From NCBI GenBank assembly GCA_017547385.1, contig JAFYPU010000006.1, positions 142,896-206,895 of the forward strand: a stretch of DNA of 64,000 nt. The letters are read 5' to 3'. The DNA is from Bacteroidaceae bacterium. GTDB lineage: Bacteria > Bacteroidota > Bacteroidia > Bacteroidales > Bacteroidaceae. Each line of letters begins with the position of its first letter. Positions within the stretch are counted from its first letter, which is position 1. A program made the translations under genes and the position numbers. Shown here piece after piece: positions 53,339-61,676 of this stretch. The notes beneath the pieces were generated by a model. That model ran no database searches and was not told the origin of the DNA. It saw nothing but the letters and a program-made list of their open reading frames with translations.

Positions 53339-53577
53339 AGCACTGGATTTATGAAAAGTGGTTAATAGTCTTCACGATACAAAGGAATAGTTTTTTTCAT
53401 AAATTCGCCACAAACGCCTTGATATTTTCAAAAAAATACGTTCCTTTGCCTACAACGCTATGCTCATGGCCGGAACGCCTTTCCTTATGGGTGATTTCGG
53501 CTGTTGCCATATCCGATTTTTCGGAAGGCAATCAGAGAGCCTGAGAGTCATTTTAAACTTATTTAAACATATTTCTT

Positions 53578-54765
53578 ATGTACGGTAAAATGCAACAGCA
53601 TCTCCAGCAAGAACTGGAGGCAATCAAGGAAGCCGGTCTGTACAAAACAGAACGACTCATCGAAGGTCCGCAACAAGCAGCCATCAATGTGAACGGCAAG
53701 GAAGTGCTCAACTTCTGCGCTAACAATTATCTGGGACTCTCCAACCATCCTCGCTTGGTGCAGGCCGCGAAGGACATGATGGACCGTCGCGGTTACGGCA
53801 TGTCTTCCGTGCGTTTCATCTGCGGAACACAGGATGCGCACAAAGAGCTTGAAACTGCCATCTCGCGCTTCTTCAAAACTGAGGACACCATTCTCTATGC
53901 TGCCTGCTTCGATGCCAATGGTGGCGTGTTCGAGCCGCTGCTCACTGCAGAGGATGCCATTATTTCCGATGCCCTCAATCACGCTTCCATCATCGACGGT
54001 GTGCGTCTCTGCAAGGCCAAGCGTTATCGCTACGCCAATGCCGACATGGCCGACCTCGAACGTTGCTTGCAGGAAGCCCAAGAACAGCGTTTCCGCATCA
54101 TCGTTACCGATGGTGTGTTCTCTATGGACGGAAACGTGGCTCCCATGGACAAAATCTGCGACTTGGCTGAAAAATACGACGCTCTCGTGATGGTGGACGA
54201 AAGCCACAGCGCCGGTGTTGTGGGTGCCACAGGCCGCGGTGTGAGCGAGTTCTACAACACTTACGATCGCGTGGACATTTACACAGGCACACTTGGTAAG
54301 GCCTTTGGTGGTGCTATGGGTGGTTTTACAACCGGTCGCAAAGAAATCATCGACATGTTGCGTCAGCGCAGTCGCCCCTATCTTTTCTCCAACTCCCTCG
54401 CCCCTGCCATCGTAGGTGCTGCGCTCGAAATGTTCGCCATACTTGACGAAAGCAACGAGCTTCACGACCGTTTGGTGGAGAATGTTGAGTATTTCCGCAC
54501 CAAGATGATGGCTGCTGGCTTCGATATCAAGCCCACGCAGAGTGCCATCTGTGCTGTGATGCTCTATGATGCAAAACTTTCACAAGTTTATGCCGCTCGC
54601 ATGCAGGAGGAAGGCATTTACGTAACCGGCTTCTACTATCCCGTAGTGCCGAAGGATCAGGCTCGCATCCGCGTTCAGCTTTCGGCCGGACACACTCGCG
54701 AACACCTCGACAAGTGCATCGATGCCTTCATCAAGGTGGGTAAGGAACTCGGAGTGCTGAAATAA
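53578..54765 (+). CDS. kbl: Glycine C-acetyltransferase (2-amino-3-ketobutyrate CoA ligase)
   Basis: PLP enzyme that splits 2-amino-3-ketobutyrate with CoA into glycine and acetyl-CoA, completing threonine breakdown with tdh. 395 aa. N-terminal [35 protein letters not shown], cofactor-binding [12 protein letters not shown], and the Schiff-base lysine in [20 protein letters not shown] (about 241). Candidate promoter TTCCTTTG at 53441-53448 leaves a leader of ~125 nt. Closed by a strong terminator. Confidence 0.95.
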   Translation: MYGKMQQHLQQELEAIKEAGLYKTERLIEGPQQAAINVNGKEVLNFCANNYLGLSNHPRLVQAAKDMMDRRGYGMSSVRFICGTQDAHKELETAISRFFKTEDTILYAACFDANGGVFEPLLTAEDAIISDALNHASIIDGVRLCKAKRYRYANADMADLERCLQEAQEQRFRIIVTDGVFSMDGNVAPMDKICDLAEKYDALVMVDESHSAGVVGATGRGVSEFYNTYDRVDIYTGTLGKAFGGAMGGFTTGRKEIIDMLRQRSRPYLFSNSLAPAIVGAALEMFAILDESNELHDRLVENVEYFRTKMMAAGFDIKPTQSAICAVMLYDAKLSQVYAARMQEEGIYVTGFYYPVVPKDQARIRVQLSAGHTREHLDKCIDAFIKVGKELGVLK

Positions 54766-54808
54766 GAATTTGTCAAGCCTTTCGGAAAAACCGAAGCTTC
54801 AGATAAAG

Positions 54809-54846
54809 AATATCCCCGCTGAAACCATGATTTCAGCGGGGATATT
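54809..54846 (+). terminator. Terminator of kbl (also faces ybeY)
   Basis: 16-bp perfect stem (54809-54824 with 54831-54846), 6-nt loop, short T-rich tail. As a near-perfect palindrome it may also end ybeY transcripts. Confidence 0.8.
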
Positions 54847-54905
54847 TGTATTGTTGCGCAAGGCTAAGGAAAACCGGCACGTGCCTTGTTTGAAAAGTTG
54901 CGGAC

Positions 54906-55340
54906 TTACAAAATGCTTGGTAATTGGGACATCCGCATCTCCAAAGCCTTGTTTTCGGCGGCTTCCATGATTTCGCGTTCGCCGGGACCCTTGTCATCGA
55001 TGCCGCAAAGGTGCAGGATGCCGTGTATGATGACTCTGAAAAGCTCTTCCATGTATTCGCAACCCTGCTCCTCGGCATTCGATCGCACGGTGTCAAGGCT
55101 GATAAAAAGGTCGCCGCTGATACGATTTTCTTCAGTGTAGTCGAAAGTGATGATGTCCGTGTAATAATCGTGGTTGAGGTATTCGCGGTTTACTTCGAGT
55201 ATCTTCTCATCATCGCAGAAGATGTAAGCGATATCGCCTATGCTTTTGCCATATTCGGCTGCTACGGTGCGTATCCATGCAGACACTTCGCGGCGGCGCA
55301 GTTTCGGCATCTTGATGTTTTCGGATTGGTAGGAAATCAT
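54906..55340 (-). CDS. ybeY: rRNA maturation RNase YbeY
   Basis: Metal-dependent RNase for 16S rRNA 3'-end maturation. 144 aa. The zinc motif is FRVIIHGILHLCGIDDKG (H-x3-H). The third histidine of the classic HGxLHLxGYDH motif is replaced by DK, which Bacteroidetes homologues also show. LNHDYYTDIITFDYTEENRI and SGDLFISLDTVRSNA precede it. 91 bp after ruvB on the same strand. Confidence 0.93.
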   Translation of the reverse strand: MISYQSENIKMPKLRRREVSAWIRTVAAEYGKSIGDIAYIFCDDEKILEVNREYLNHDYYTDIITFDYTEENRISGDLFISLDTVRSNAEEQGCEYMEELFRVIIHGILHLCGIDDKGPGEREIMEAAENKALEMRMSQLPSIL

Positions 55341-55431
55341 AGGGCTATGATTGTGTGATTTTGTTCGATGGAATGGGGATTTTTGTTGTTGTCTTTAATG
55401 AGTCGCAAGGTGCTTGCGCCTTTTGCCCGAC

Positions 55432-56475
55432 TCAGAACAGCGTTGGCTGCTCGGGATTGGCGGCATACGGCAGTGGGCGTCCCAAATGTTGGTAGGCGAG
55501 TTCGGTAACTTCGCGGCCTCGCGGCGTACGGCGGATGAAGCCCTCTTTGATGAGGAAAGGTTCGTAAACTTCTTCCAGTGTGCCCGGGTCTTCACCGATG
55601 GCTGTGGCAATGGTCGAAACTCCCACGGGGCCGCCTTTGAACTTGTCGATGATGGTCGACAAAATCTTGTTGTCGATTTCGTCAAGGCCGTAGCGGTCGA
55701 TGTTGAGTGCTTCCAGTGCGAAGCGGGCTATGCCGATGTCAATGCTGCCGTTGCCTTTCACTTGTGCAAAGTCGCGCACGCGACGCAGCAAAGCATTGGC
55801 GATACGCGGTGTGCCGCGTGAGCGACCGGCAATCTCGGAGGCCGCTTTCTCGTCGATGGGCACTTGCAGGATGTCGGCCGAACGGCGCACAATGCGTTGC
55901 AAGGTCCGGGCATCGTAGTATTCGAGGTGAAGATTGATGCCGAAACGGGCACGCAGCGGCGCGGTGAGCAGACCACTGCGTGTGGTAGCTCCGACGAGGG
56001 TAAAGGGATTCAGGTCAATCTGAATGCTGCGAGCTGCCGGTCCGCGGTCAATCATGATGTCGATGCGATAGTCTTCCATGGCTGAATAAAGGTATTCCTC
56101 CACCACGGGAGAGAGTCGGTGAATTTCATCAATGAAAAGCACATCGTTCGGCTCGAGCGATGTGAGCAGGCCGGCCAAATCGCCAGGTTTGTCGAGCACC
56201 GGTCCGGAAGTTATCTTGAAGCCTACGCCCAGTTCGTTGGCAATGATGTTTGAGAGTGTTGTTTTGCCAAGTCCGGGAGGGCCGTGCAGCAATGTGTGGT
56301 CAAGGGGTTCGCCACGATACTTCGCAGCCTCCACAAACACGCACAGGTTCTCCACCACCTTTTGTTGTCCGCTGAAATCGCCGAAGCGCAAGGGGCGCAA
56401 TGCGTTCTCAAAGTCGCGTTCGGTGGCAGCCGGTGTGTGTTGTTCCGACCGTATGTCAAATGTATCTTCTTTCAT
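55432..56475 (-). CDS. ruvB: Holliday junction DNA helicase RuvB
   Basis: AAA+ motor driving branch migration with RuvA. 347 aa. Walker [13 protein letters not shown] (65-73), Walker [12 protein letters not shown], sensor [18 protein letters not shown], and a C-terminal winged helix ([29 protein letters not shown]). MKEDTFDIR at 56475 is chosen over the in-frame ATG at 56484 because that codon would lie in the promoter -7 box. ruvA is not in the window. Confidence 0.97.
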   Translation of the reverse strand: MKEDTFDIRSEQHTPAATERDFENALRPLRFGDFSGQQKVVENLCVFVEAAKYRGEPLDHTLLHGPPGLGKTTLSNIIANELGVGFKITSGPVLDKPGDLAGLLTSLEPNDVLFIDEIHRLSPVVEEYLYSAMEDYRIDIMIDRGPAARSIQIDLNPFTLVGATTRSGLLTAPLRARFGINLHLEYYDARTLQRIVRRSADILQVPIDEKAASEIAGRSRGTPRIANALLRRVRDFAQVKGNGSIDIGIARFALEALNIDRYGLDEIDNKILSTIIDKFKGGPVGVSTIATAIGEDPGTLEEVYEPFLIKEGFIRRTPRGREVTELAYQHLGRPLPYAANPEQPTLF

Positions 56476-56481
56476 GGGGAG

Positions 56482-56489
56482 CAAAGTTA
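56482..56489 (-). promoter_or_regulatory. ruvB -7 box (TAACTTTG)
   Basis: Perfect TAnnTTTG on the minus strand, only 6 bp from the ruvB ATG at 56475, implying a leaderless or nearly leaderless mRNA. Confidence 0.6.
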
Positions 56490-56606
56490 AAGATTTTCCG
56501 TTAAATCCTCAGCTTTGACCGGATAAACCTGTGGTGTGTTGTTGCTTTTGCACTTGCCGTCCCGAGAGAGCCACTTTGCAGCCTGTTTCCTCCCTGCGGC
56601 ATGGCC

Positions 56607-56674
56607 AAAAATCTGCAAGGCGTTTAGAATTTTTTGCAGTGCTTGCAGAAATTTCTAAACGCCTTGCAGATTTT
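56607..56674 (+). repeat. Modular 21-nt-period intergenic element, copy 9 (Q'-P-Q)
   Basis: Cores CTGCAAGGCGTTTAG, TTGCAGTGCTTGCAG, CTAAACGCCTTGCAG with A/T linkers; ends AAAAATCTGCA and TGCAGATTTT. It lies between ruvB and cydB. No AAAGTGTCAG box at +26 on either side. Confidence 0.85.
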
Positions 56675-56727
56675 CAGTGGGTGCGGAGATGTTTTTGAGA
56701 ATGCTTTTCCGCTGTTTCAGGCAGGCC

Positions 56728-57879
56728 TCAATACTTGTGCTCCTCGCCCTCCAACTCCTCTTTTGTGAGCGACCGACGGTCCATGACGCGCCAGGTGTAA
56801 GCGATGTAAGCCAGCACAAAGGGGATGAGCAGCGACACCACGGCCATCACGCGCAGGGTGAATTCGCTGCTGCAACTGTTGGCTATTGTGAGCGAGCTTT
56901 GCAAATCGGCGGTCGAGGGATAATAAGCCGTATGATTGAAGCCGGCTGTCAGCAGCAGCGAGAGAACGGTCAGCACGGTGCCGATGCCGGCCGGCCAAAT
57001 GCCTCGATGATATTGTGCGCAGACAACCGATTTTCCCCAACCGAAGAGCACCAGTGCCACTCCCGTGAGACACATGGCGGCAATGGCCGGCATCTCCATC
57101 AGGTTGTGAGCATAGTGATAAGATTGCACTTCCATGAGTGCTGTTTCGGGATTGAAAAAGATGCCGTCCTTTGTCAGCCAGCGTCCGGCAAATGTCAGAA
57201 ACAGCGCAACAAATGCCACACCCTCCGTCCGCAAGCGACGTTGCAGACGAGGGCGCAGAGTGTCGTCGGAAATGTTGTTGATGAGATAAAGAAGGCCGAG
57301 GGTGCGTGCCAAAAACAGGATGGTGAGTCCTGCCACGATGTTCCAAGGATTGGCAAAGGCATCCAAGCCATGCCATGCATTGTCCCAACGACTGATGACG
57401 GGGCTGAGGTTTGCACCGGTCAATGCCCCCTTTTCCACCACGAAGTCGGCACCTTCCAACAAAGTGCTGACGGCCATTCCCAGCAGCAAGGGACCCATCA
57501 TTCCGTTGAGCACCAGTGCACAGCGATAGCCTCTCCGGCCGGCAATGTTGCCGGGCTTCGATTGAAACTCGTAGGCCACCGCTTGCAAGATGAAACTGAA
57601 GAGGATGAGCATCCACAACCAATATGCACCACCGAAGCTGGTGCTATAGAAAAGGGGAAACGAGGCAAAGAATGCGCCGCCAAAGGTTACGAGGGTGGTG
57701 AAGGTGAGTTCCCACTTGCGTCCGGTGGAATTGACTATCAACGACTGTTCCGCCTCGTTGCGACCCAGCACAAAGATGAGGGAGTTGGCTCCCTGCACAA
57801 AGAGGAGAAAAACCAAGAGTCCGGCCAACAGCGAAACCAGAAACCACCAATAATGTTGCAGCAGACTGTATGTAATCAT
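56728..57879 (-). CDS. cydB: Cytochrome bd ubiquinol oxidase subunit II
   Basis: 383 aa, about eight or nine transmembrane segments. N-terminal MITYSLLQHYWWFLVSLLAG and GANSLIFVLGRNEAEQSLIV; W-rich motif GRKWELTFTTLVTFGGAFFA. Partner of cydA 72 bp upstream on the same strand. Allows high-affinity O2 respiration or scavenging in an otherwise anaerobic organism. C-terminus YIAYTWRVMDRRSLTKEELE. Confidence 0.95.
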   Translation of the reverse strand: MITYSLLQHYWWFLVSLLAGLLVFLLFVQGANSLIFVLGRNEAEQSLIVNSTGRKWELTFTTLVTFGGAFFASFPLFYSTSFGGAYWLWMLILFSFILQAVAYEFQSKPGNIAGRRGYRCALVLNGMMGPLLLGMAVSTLLEGADFVVEKGALTGANLSPVISRWDNAWHGLDAFANPWNIVAGLTILFLARTLGLLYLINNISDDTLRPRLQRRLRTEGVAFVALFLTFAGRWLTKDGIFFNPETALMEVQSYHYAHNLMEMPAIAAMCLTGVALVLFGWGKSVVCAQYHRGIWPAGIGTVLTVLSLLLTAGFNHTAYYPSTADLQSSLTIANSCSSEFTLRVMAVVSLLIPFVLAYIAYTWRVMDRRSLTKEELEGEEHKY

Positions 57880-57951
57880 GATGAAAGATTGTTATGTTTT
57901 GAAAAGTGTGTGAGGGTAGGCCTTATGGGCCGAGATGTCTTTCTTCGAGGC

Positions 57952-59454
57952 TTATTCGCCCTTTTCCTCCGGTCCTTGATGGATGGCTCGGCACATGATG
58001 CGTATCTCAGCAGCCAGCAGGGCCGTGAAGAGCAGTGCGAAAATCACAAAAGTGGTCTGCACGGAGGCCGTCTCGAGTTGCGAAACGGCAGCACCTACGG
58101 GCAGCATGTCCTGAATGGCCCATGGCTGTCGGCCCACTTCGGCCACAATCCACCCGGCCTGGCCGGCGGCATAAACGAGCAGGATGCTCCAAACTCCCAA
58201 GTGCAACAACCATCGTTGGCGCTCAAGTCGGCCACGCCGTTCGTGCCACAGCACCAATATGAGCACCAGCAGCAAAGCCATGCCGGCACCCACCATCACG
58301 CGGAACGACCAATAGACAATGGGAATGTTGGGCACGAGTTCGTCGGGATGTGTGATGTATCCGTAGCCAAAGTAGGCCACGTTTTTATCAAACTGTCGGC
58401 GAGCTTCGGCTGCCGCCTCGGGATCAGTCTTGAGGTTGGCTCGCAATCGGCCGAAGGCTTCCACGGCTTGGCGGCCCCGTTCCATTTTTTCGGTGGCTGA
58501 CAGATGTGTTTCGCCATGGTGTGAATATCCGTTCAGCAGGTCATTGATGCCGGGCACAAAGCCTTCTGGATTGTGAGTGGCAAGGAAAGAAAGCAGTTTG
58601 GGCACTTCCACACCTGGCACAATGGAGAAAGCCGCTCCTTCACCGCCTTGCCGAAGCCCTTCGGCGGCTGCCAGTTTCATGGGTTGGTGTCGGGCAATTT
58701 CGATGCCTGAACGATCGCCGGTGTAAATCACGGCCAAGGTGGCAAAAAGGCCTATGGCACATGCCACACGGATGCTGGCCAAAGCCATGCGCTTGTGCCG
58801 GCCTTGCAACAAGTACCAGCAACTCACGCCCACGGCAAAAACGGCACCGGTCATCCATCCGCTCATAACGGTGTGGAAGAACTTGGTAACGGCCACGCCT
58901 TGGAAAGCCACGGCCCAGAAGTCCACCATCTCGTGGCGCACGGTTTCGGGGTTGAACACCATGCCTACGGGATGCTGCATCCAGCTGTTGGCCACCAAAA
59001 TCCACCAGGCAGAAAGCGTGGCACCGATGCCGGTGAGCCACGTCGAAGCTAAATGGAAACGGCGGCTCACCTTGTTCCAGCCGAAGAACATCACGGCAAT
59101 GAAAGTGGCTTCCATGAAAAATGCCACAATGCCCTCAATGGCCAAGGGTGCACCGAAGATGTCGCCCACCAACCATGAGTAATTGCTCCAGTTGGTGCCG
59201 AATTCAAACTCGAGGATGATGCCTGTGGCCACGCCGATGGCAAAATTGATACCGAAGAGGCGCATCCAGAACTGAGCGGTGCGTTTCCAGAAATCGTCCT
59301 TTCGGATGACGTAAAGTGTTTCCATCACTCCCATCACCACGGCCAGACCGAGGGTGAGAGGAACGAAGAGCCAATGATAGCACGCCGTGAGTGCGAACTG
59401 TGCTCGCGACCAATCGACCAGTGCGACATCAATCAAATAAGGTTGTATCATCAT
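57952..59454 (-). CDS. cydA: Cytochrome bd ubiquinol oxidase subunit I
   Basis: 500 aa, nine predicted transmembrane segments, carrying the three haems. Haem-ligand region ALTACYHWLFVPLTLG (His ~27), FFHTVMSGWMTG (His) and the quinol-proximal GRQPWAIQDMLP near the C-terminus. GFEFGTNWSNYS-like FEFGTNWSNYSWLVGDIFG is conserved. Shorter than E. coli CydA (522), with a reduced Q-loop. It follows DUF4492 by 53 bp. Confidence 0.96.
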   Translation of the reverse strand: MMIQPYLIDVALVDWSRAQFALTACYHWLFVPLTLGLAVVMGVMETLYVIRKDDFWKRTAQFWMRLFGINFAIGVATGIILEFEFGTNWSNYSWLVGDIFGAPLAIEGIVAFFMEATFIAVMFFGWNKVSRRFHLASTWLTGIGATLSAWWILVANSWMQHPVGMVFNPETVRHEMVDFWAVAFQGVAVTKFFHTVMSGWMTGAVFAVGVSCWYLLQGRHKRMALASIRVACAIGLFATLAVIYTGDRSGIEIARHQPMKLAAAEGLRQGGEGAAFSIVPGVEVPKLLSFLATHNPEGFVPGINDLLNGYSHHGETHLSATEKMERGRQAVEAFGRLRANLKTDPEAAAEARRQFDKNVAYFGYGYITHPDELVPNIPIVYWSFRVMVGAGMALLLVLILVLWHERRGRLERQRWLLHLGVWSILLVYAAGQAGWIVAEVGRQPWAIQDMLPVGAAVSQLETASVQTTFVIFALLFTALLAAEIRIMCRAIHQGPEEKGE

Positions 59455-59507
59455 GTGCGGTATGAAGTTATGGATTTAAGGATAATGACGAGAGAAAAAC
59501 CATGGTT

Positions 59508-59720
59508 TCATCGAAGAAGTTCGCGCCCCACCGCCTCCTGTTTTTCCTGCTCGGAGAGTCCTTCCAAGACCGGTTGGAAAAAGAACAGTCGCAGCACGAG
59601 AAACATGATGGCCAGTTTCAGCAGAATGATAAGCCACAAAGTGCGTCCCAAAGTCATGGAGCGAAATCCTTCGTAGTAGAAGCGACAAACGCGCAGCAAG
59701 GCATTTGTTTTTGTGCTCAT
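59508..59720 (-). CDS. DUF4492 small membrane protein of the cyd operon
   Basis: 70 aa from MSTKTNALLRVCRFYYEGFR. One transmembrane helix LWLIILLKLAIMFLVLRLFF. This family (DUF4492) is regularly encoded just upstream of cydA in Bacteroidetes and may be a small accessory subunit, like CydX in other bacteria; that role is inference. The ATG at 59720 is chosen over 59747. Confidence 0.85.
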   Translation of the reverse strand: MSTKTNALLRVCRFYYEGFRSMTLGRTLWLIILLKLAIMFLVLRLFFFQPVLEGLSEQEKQEAVGRELLR

Positions 59721-59760
59721 AATGAAATCATGTGAAAGCTTCAACAAAAAATGTTTGCGG

Positions 59761-59768
59761 CAAATGTA
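59761..59768 (-). promoter_or_regulatory. cyd operon -7 box (TACATTTG)
   Basis: Perfect TAnnTTTG on the minus strand 41 bp before the DUF4492 start. Confidence 0.6.
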
Positions 59769-59806
59769 TGTTTTTTGTGGGCTTCCGACAAACGAAAACG
59801 GCTTAT

Positions 59807-60340
59807 TTATGTCAATTCGCTGAGCATCGGCAACAATCGGCGGACGCCTTCGCGGATGGACTGCAACCCGAAATCGTCGGGCGAAAGCCTATGTGGCTCG
59901 CACCAGAACAGTTCTGCTGCATCGTCGTTGGGACGAAGCTTCTGTCCGGGCTTTATTTTTACCAGAAAAAAGGCATCGGTGGTGTGCACATCAAAGTCGG
60001 AGAAACGATAAGTGTTGGGCAGAGAGAAGAGATAACGTTCCAGGATAGCTTCTGCCCCTGTCTCCTCCATCACCTCGCGCAGACAACCGTCCTCGATGCT
60101 TTCGCCCGGATCCACAAAGCCGCCCGGCAAATCGAGCGTCCCTTTGGCAGGTTCCAAGGCACGACGTGTGATGAGCAGTCGGCCTTGCTCATCTATGATG
60201 ACGGCCACAGTGGCAGCAGAAGCATTGTGATAAAACACGAAGTTGCATGATGCACAACGCTTGGAACGCTCGTCGTTTTCGCCGAATGCGTCGCAACCGC
60301 AGCGCGGACAATGACGGAACAAGTGCAGAGGGTGGGGCAT
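59807..60340 (-). CDS. NUDIX hydrolase with N-terminal zinc ribbon
   Basis: 177 aa. Zinc ribbon CPRCGCDAFGENDERSKRC.. with CASC (C11, C14, C29, C32). Nudix box GGFVDPGESIEDGCLREVME followed by ETGA. The zinc-ribbon plus Nudix order is that of NADH pyrophosphatase-like or ADP-ribose-type enzymes, but the NudC SQPWPFPxS motif is absent, so the substrate is open. It starts 31 bp after the M16 protease gene and probably shares its transcript. Confidence 0.9.
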   Translation of the reverse strand: MPHPLHLFRHCPRCGCDAFGENDERSKRCASCNFVFYHNASAATVAVIIDEQGRLLITRRALEPAKGTLDLPGGFVDPGESIEDGCLREVMEETGAEAILERYLFSLPNTYRFSDFDVHTTDAFFLVKIKPGQKLRPNDDAAELFWCEPHRLSPDDFGLQSIREGVRRLLPMLSELT

Positions 60341-60371
60341 GGTGAAGATGGGAGGTGAAAGATGGGGTTGC

Positions 60372-61637
60372 CTATCGGTAAATCAATGTGGAGAGCTGTT
60401 CCGGTGCATAGACCTTGGCTGCTGTTTGTTGCACATCGGCGGCGGTGATTTCGTCGATGCGTTGCAGAATGTCGTCAACATTGCGGTGAATGCCATAGTG
60501 GGCATAGGTTTTGCCAAGTGCCAAGGCGTAACTCTCGGAAGCATCGCACGAGATGCCCACCTGTCCTTTCAATTGCTTCTTGGCAGCTGCCAATTGTGTC
60601 GGAGTCAGCGGATTGTCGATGAAACGGCGCAATTCGCGTTCCACAAGCCGTCGGCATCGTTCCACATCTCCTGTGTCGCAACCGAAATACACGTTCCACA
60701 GGCCTGTGTCGGGATAAGAACTGAGATAAGCATCGACGGAATAAACAAGGCCGGCTTTCTCACGAAGACTCATGTTGAGGCGTGAATTCATGCCCGGGCC
60801 GCCCAGCATGTTGTTGAGCAGCAAGAGGGCAAAGCGATGCGGGTCGTTGCCACCGAAAGTGCGTGCTCCGATGAGCACATGGGCTTGGTGTGTGTCGCGG
60901 TGGGTCTCACGAATTTGGGGCGAGTATGGTGGAAATGCCGATGCTGGAGTGTCGATGAACAATGCTTGAGGCTTGTTTGTGCCGGTTTCATCGCTCAAAT
61001 CGTGGGTTTGCTTTTCGAGGGTCTTGACGATTTTGTTGAAATCCAGGTTGCCGTAAACAAAGAATACGGCATTCTCCGGACGGTACCACTTGCGGGCAAA
61101 ACGCAGGGCATCGGCGGTGCGATAGGTGCGAAGACGCTCGGCCGAACCCAAAATGTCGCGGCCCAGAGGTGAGCCGGCAAAGACCATGGATTCGAACTCG
61201 TCGAAGATAAGTTCGGAAGGCGTGTCAAGATAGCTGTCAATCTCGTCGCAAATCACTTCTACCTCGCGGTCGATTTCGTGTTGCGGATAAGTGCTTCTGA
61301 ACACGATGTCGGTGAGCAGCTCTGCGGCTCTCACAAAGTCATTGCGCAGCACAGTGGCATGATAGACCGTTTCCTGCTTGTTGGTGAATGCATTGAGATC
61401 GCCTCCCACGCGCTCCAATCCGTTGGCAATGTGGAACGAGCGGCGACGCTCCGTCCCCTTGAAACTCATGTGCTCGATGAAGTGGGCCATGCCCGAATCG
61501 GCCTCTTCTTCGTGGCGTGTTCCGGCTTTGATGACGTAGCCGCAATACACCACGGCCGAGTCAGAATGCTCATGGATGAGGCGCAAACCGTTGGGCAGTG
61601 TGTGAGTGTTGTGAGAAGGTGAGTGAGGCAATTTCAT
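60372..61637 (-). CDS. M16-family zinc metalloprotease (insulinase/PqqL-like)
   Basis: 421 aa from MKLPHSPSHNTHTLPNGLRL. The frame continues to a TTG at 61658, judged less likely. Inverted zinc motif HFIEH (H52, E55, H56) with the distal Glu in EVEVICDEIDSY (~130). C-terminal R/Y motif region LNMSLREKAGLVYSVDAYLS is the second M16 domain. No signal peptide, so probably cytosolic peptide processing. It lies 39 bp after the flippase gene. Confidence 0.92.
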   Translation of the reverse strand: MKLPHSPSHNTHTLPNGLRLIHEHSDSAVVYCGYVIKAGTRHEEEADSGMAHFIEHMSFKGTERRRSFHIANGLERVGGDLNAFTNKQETVYHATVLRNDFVRAAELLTDIVFRSTYPQHEIDREVEVICDEIDSYLDTPSELIFDEFESMVFAGSPLGRDILGSAERLRTYRTADALRFARKWYRPENAVFFVYGNLDFNKIVKTLEKQTHDLSDETGTNKPQALFIDTPASAFPPYSPQIRETHRDTHQAHVLIGARTFGGNDPHRFALLLLNNMLGGPGMNSRLNMSLREKAGLVYSVDAYLSSYPDTGLWNVYFGCDTGDVERCRRLVERELRRFIDNPLTPTQLAAAKKQLKGQVGISCDASESYALALGKTYAHYGIHRNVDDILQRIDEITAADVQQTAAKVYAPEQLSTLIYR

Positions 61638-61676
61638 GAGAAGTGGTGATGAAAACAATAAGCATTTCCCCGGGGG

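Noticed and set aside
56677-58500. 607-aa plus-strand open frame
   Set aside because: Antisense to cydB and cydA; Gln/His-rich with no domain.
61637-61658. Upstream TTG start for the M16 protease
   Set aside because: The ATG at 61637 gives a normal N-terminus (MKLPHSPSHN) and needs no rare start codon.
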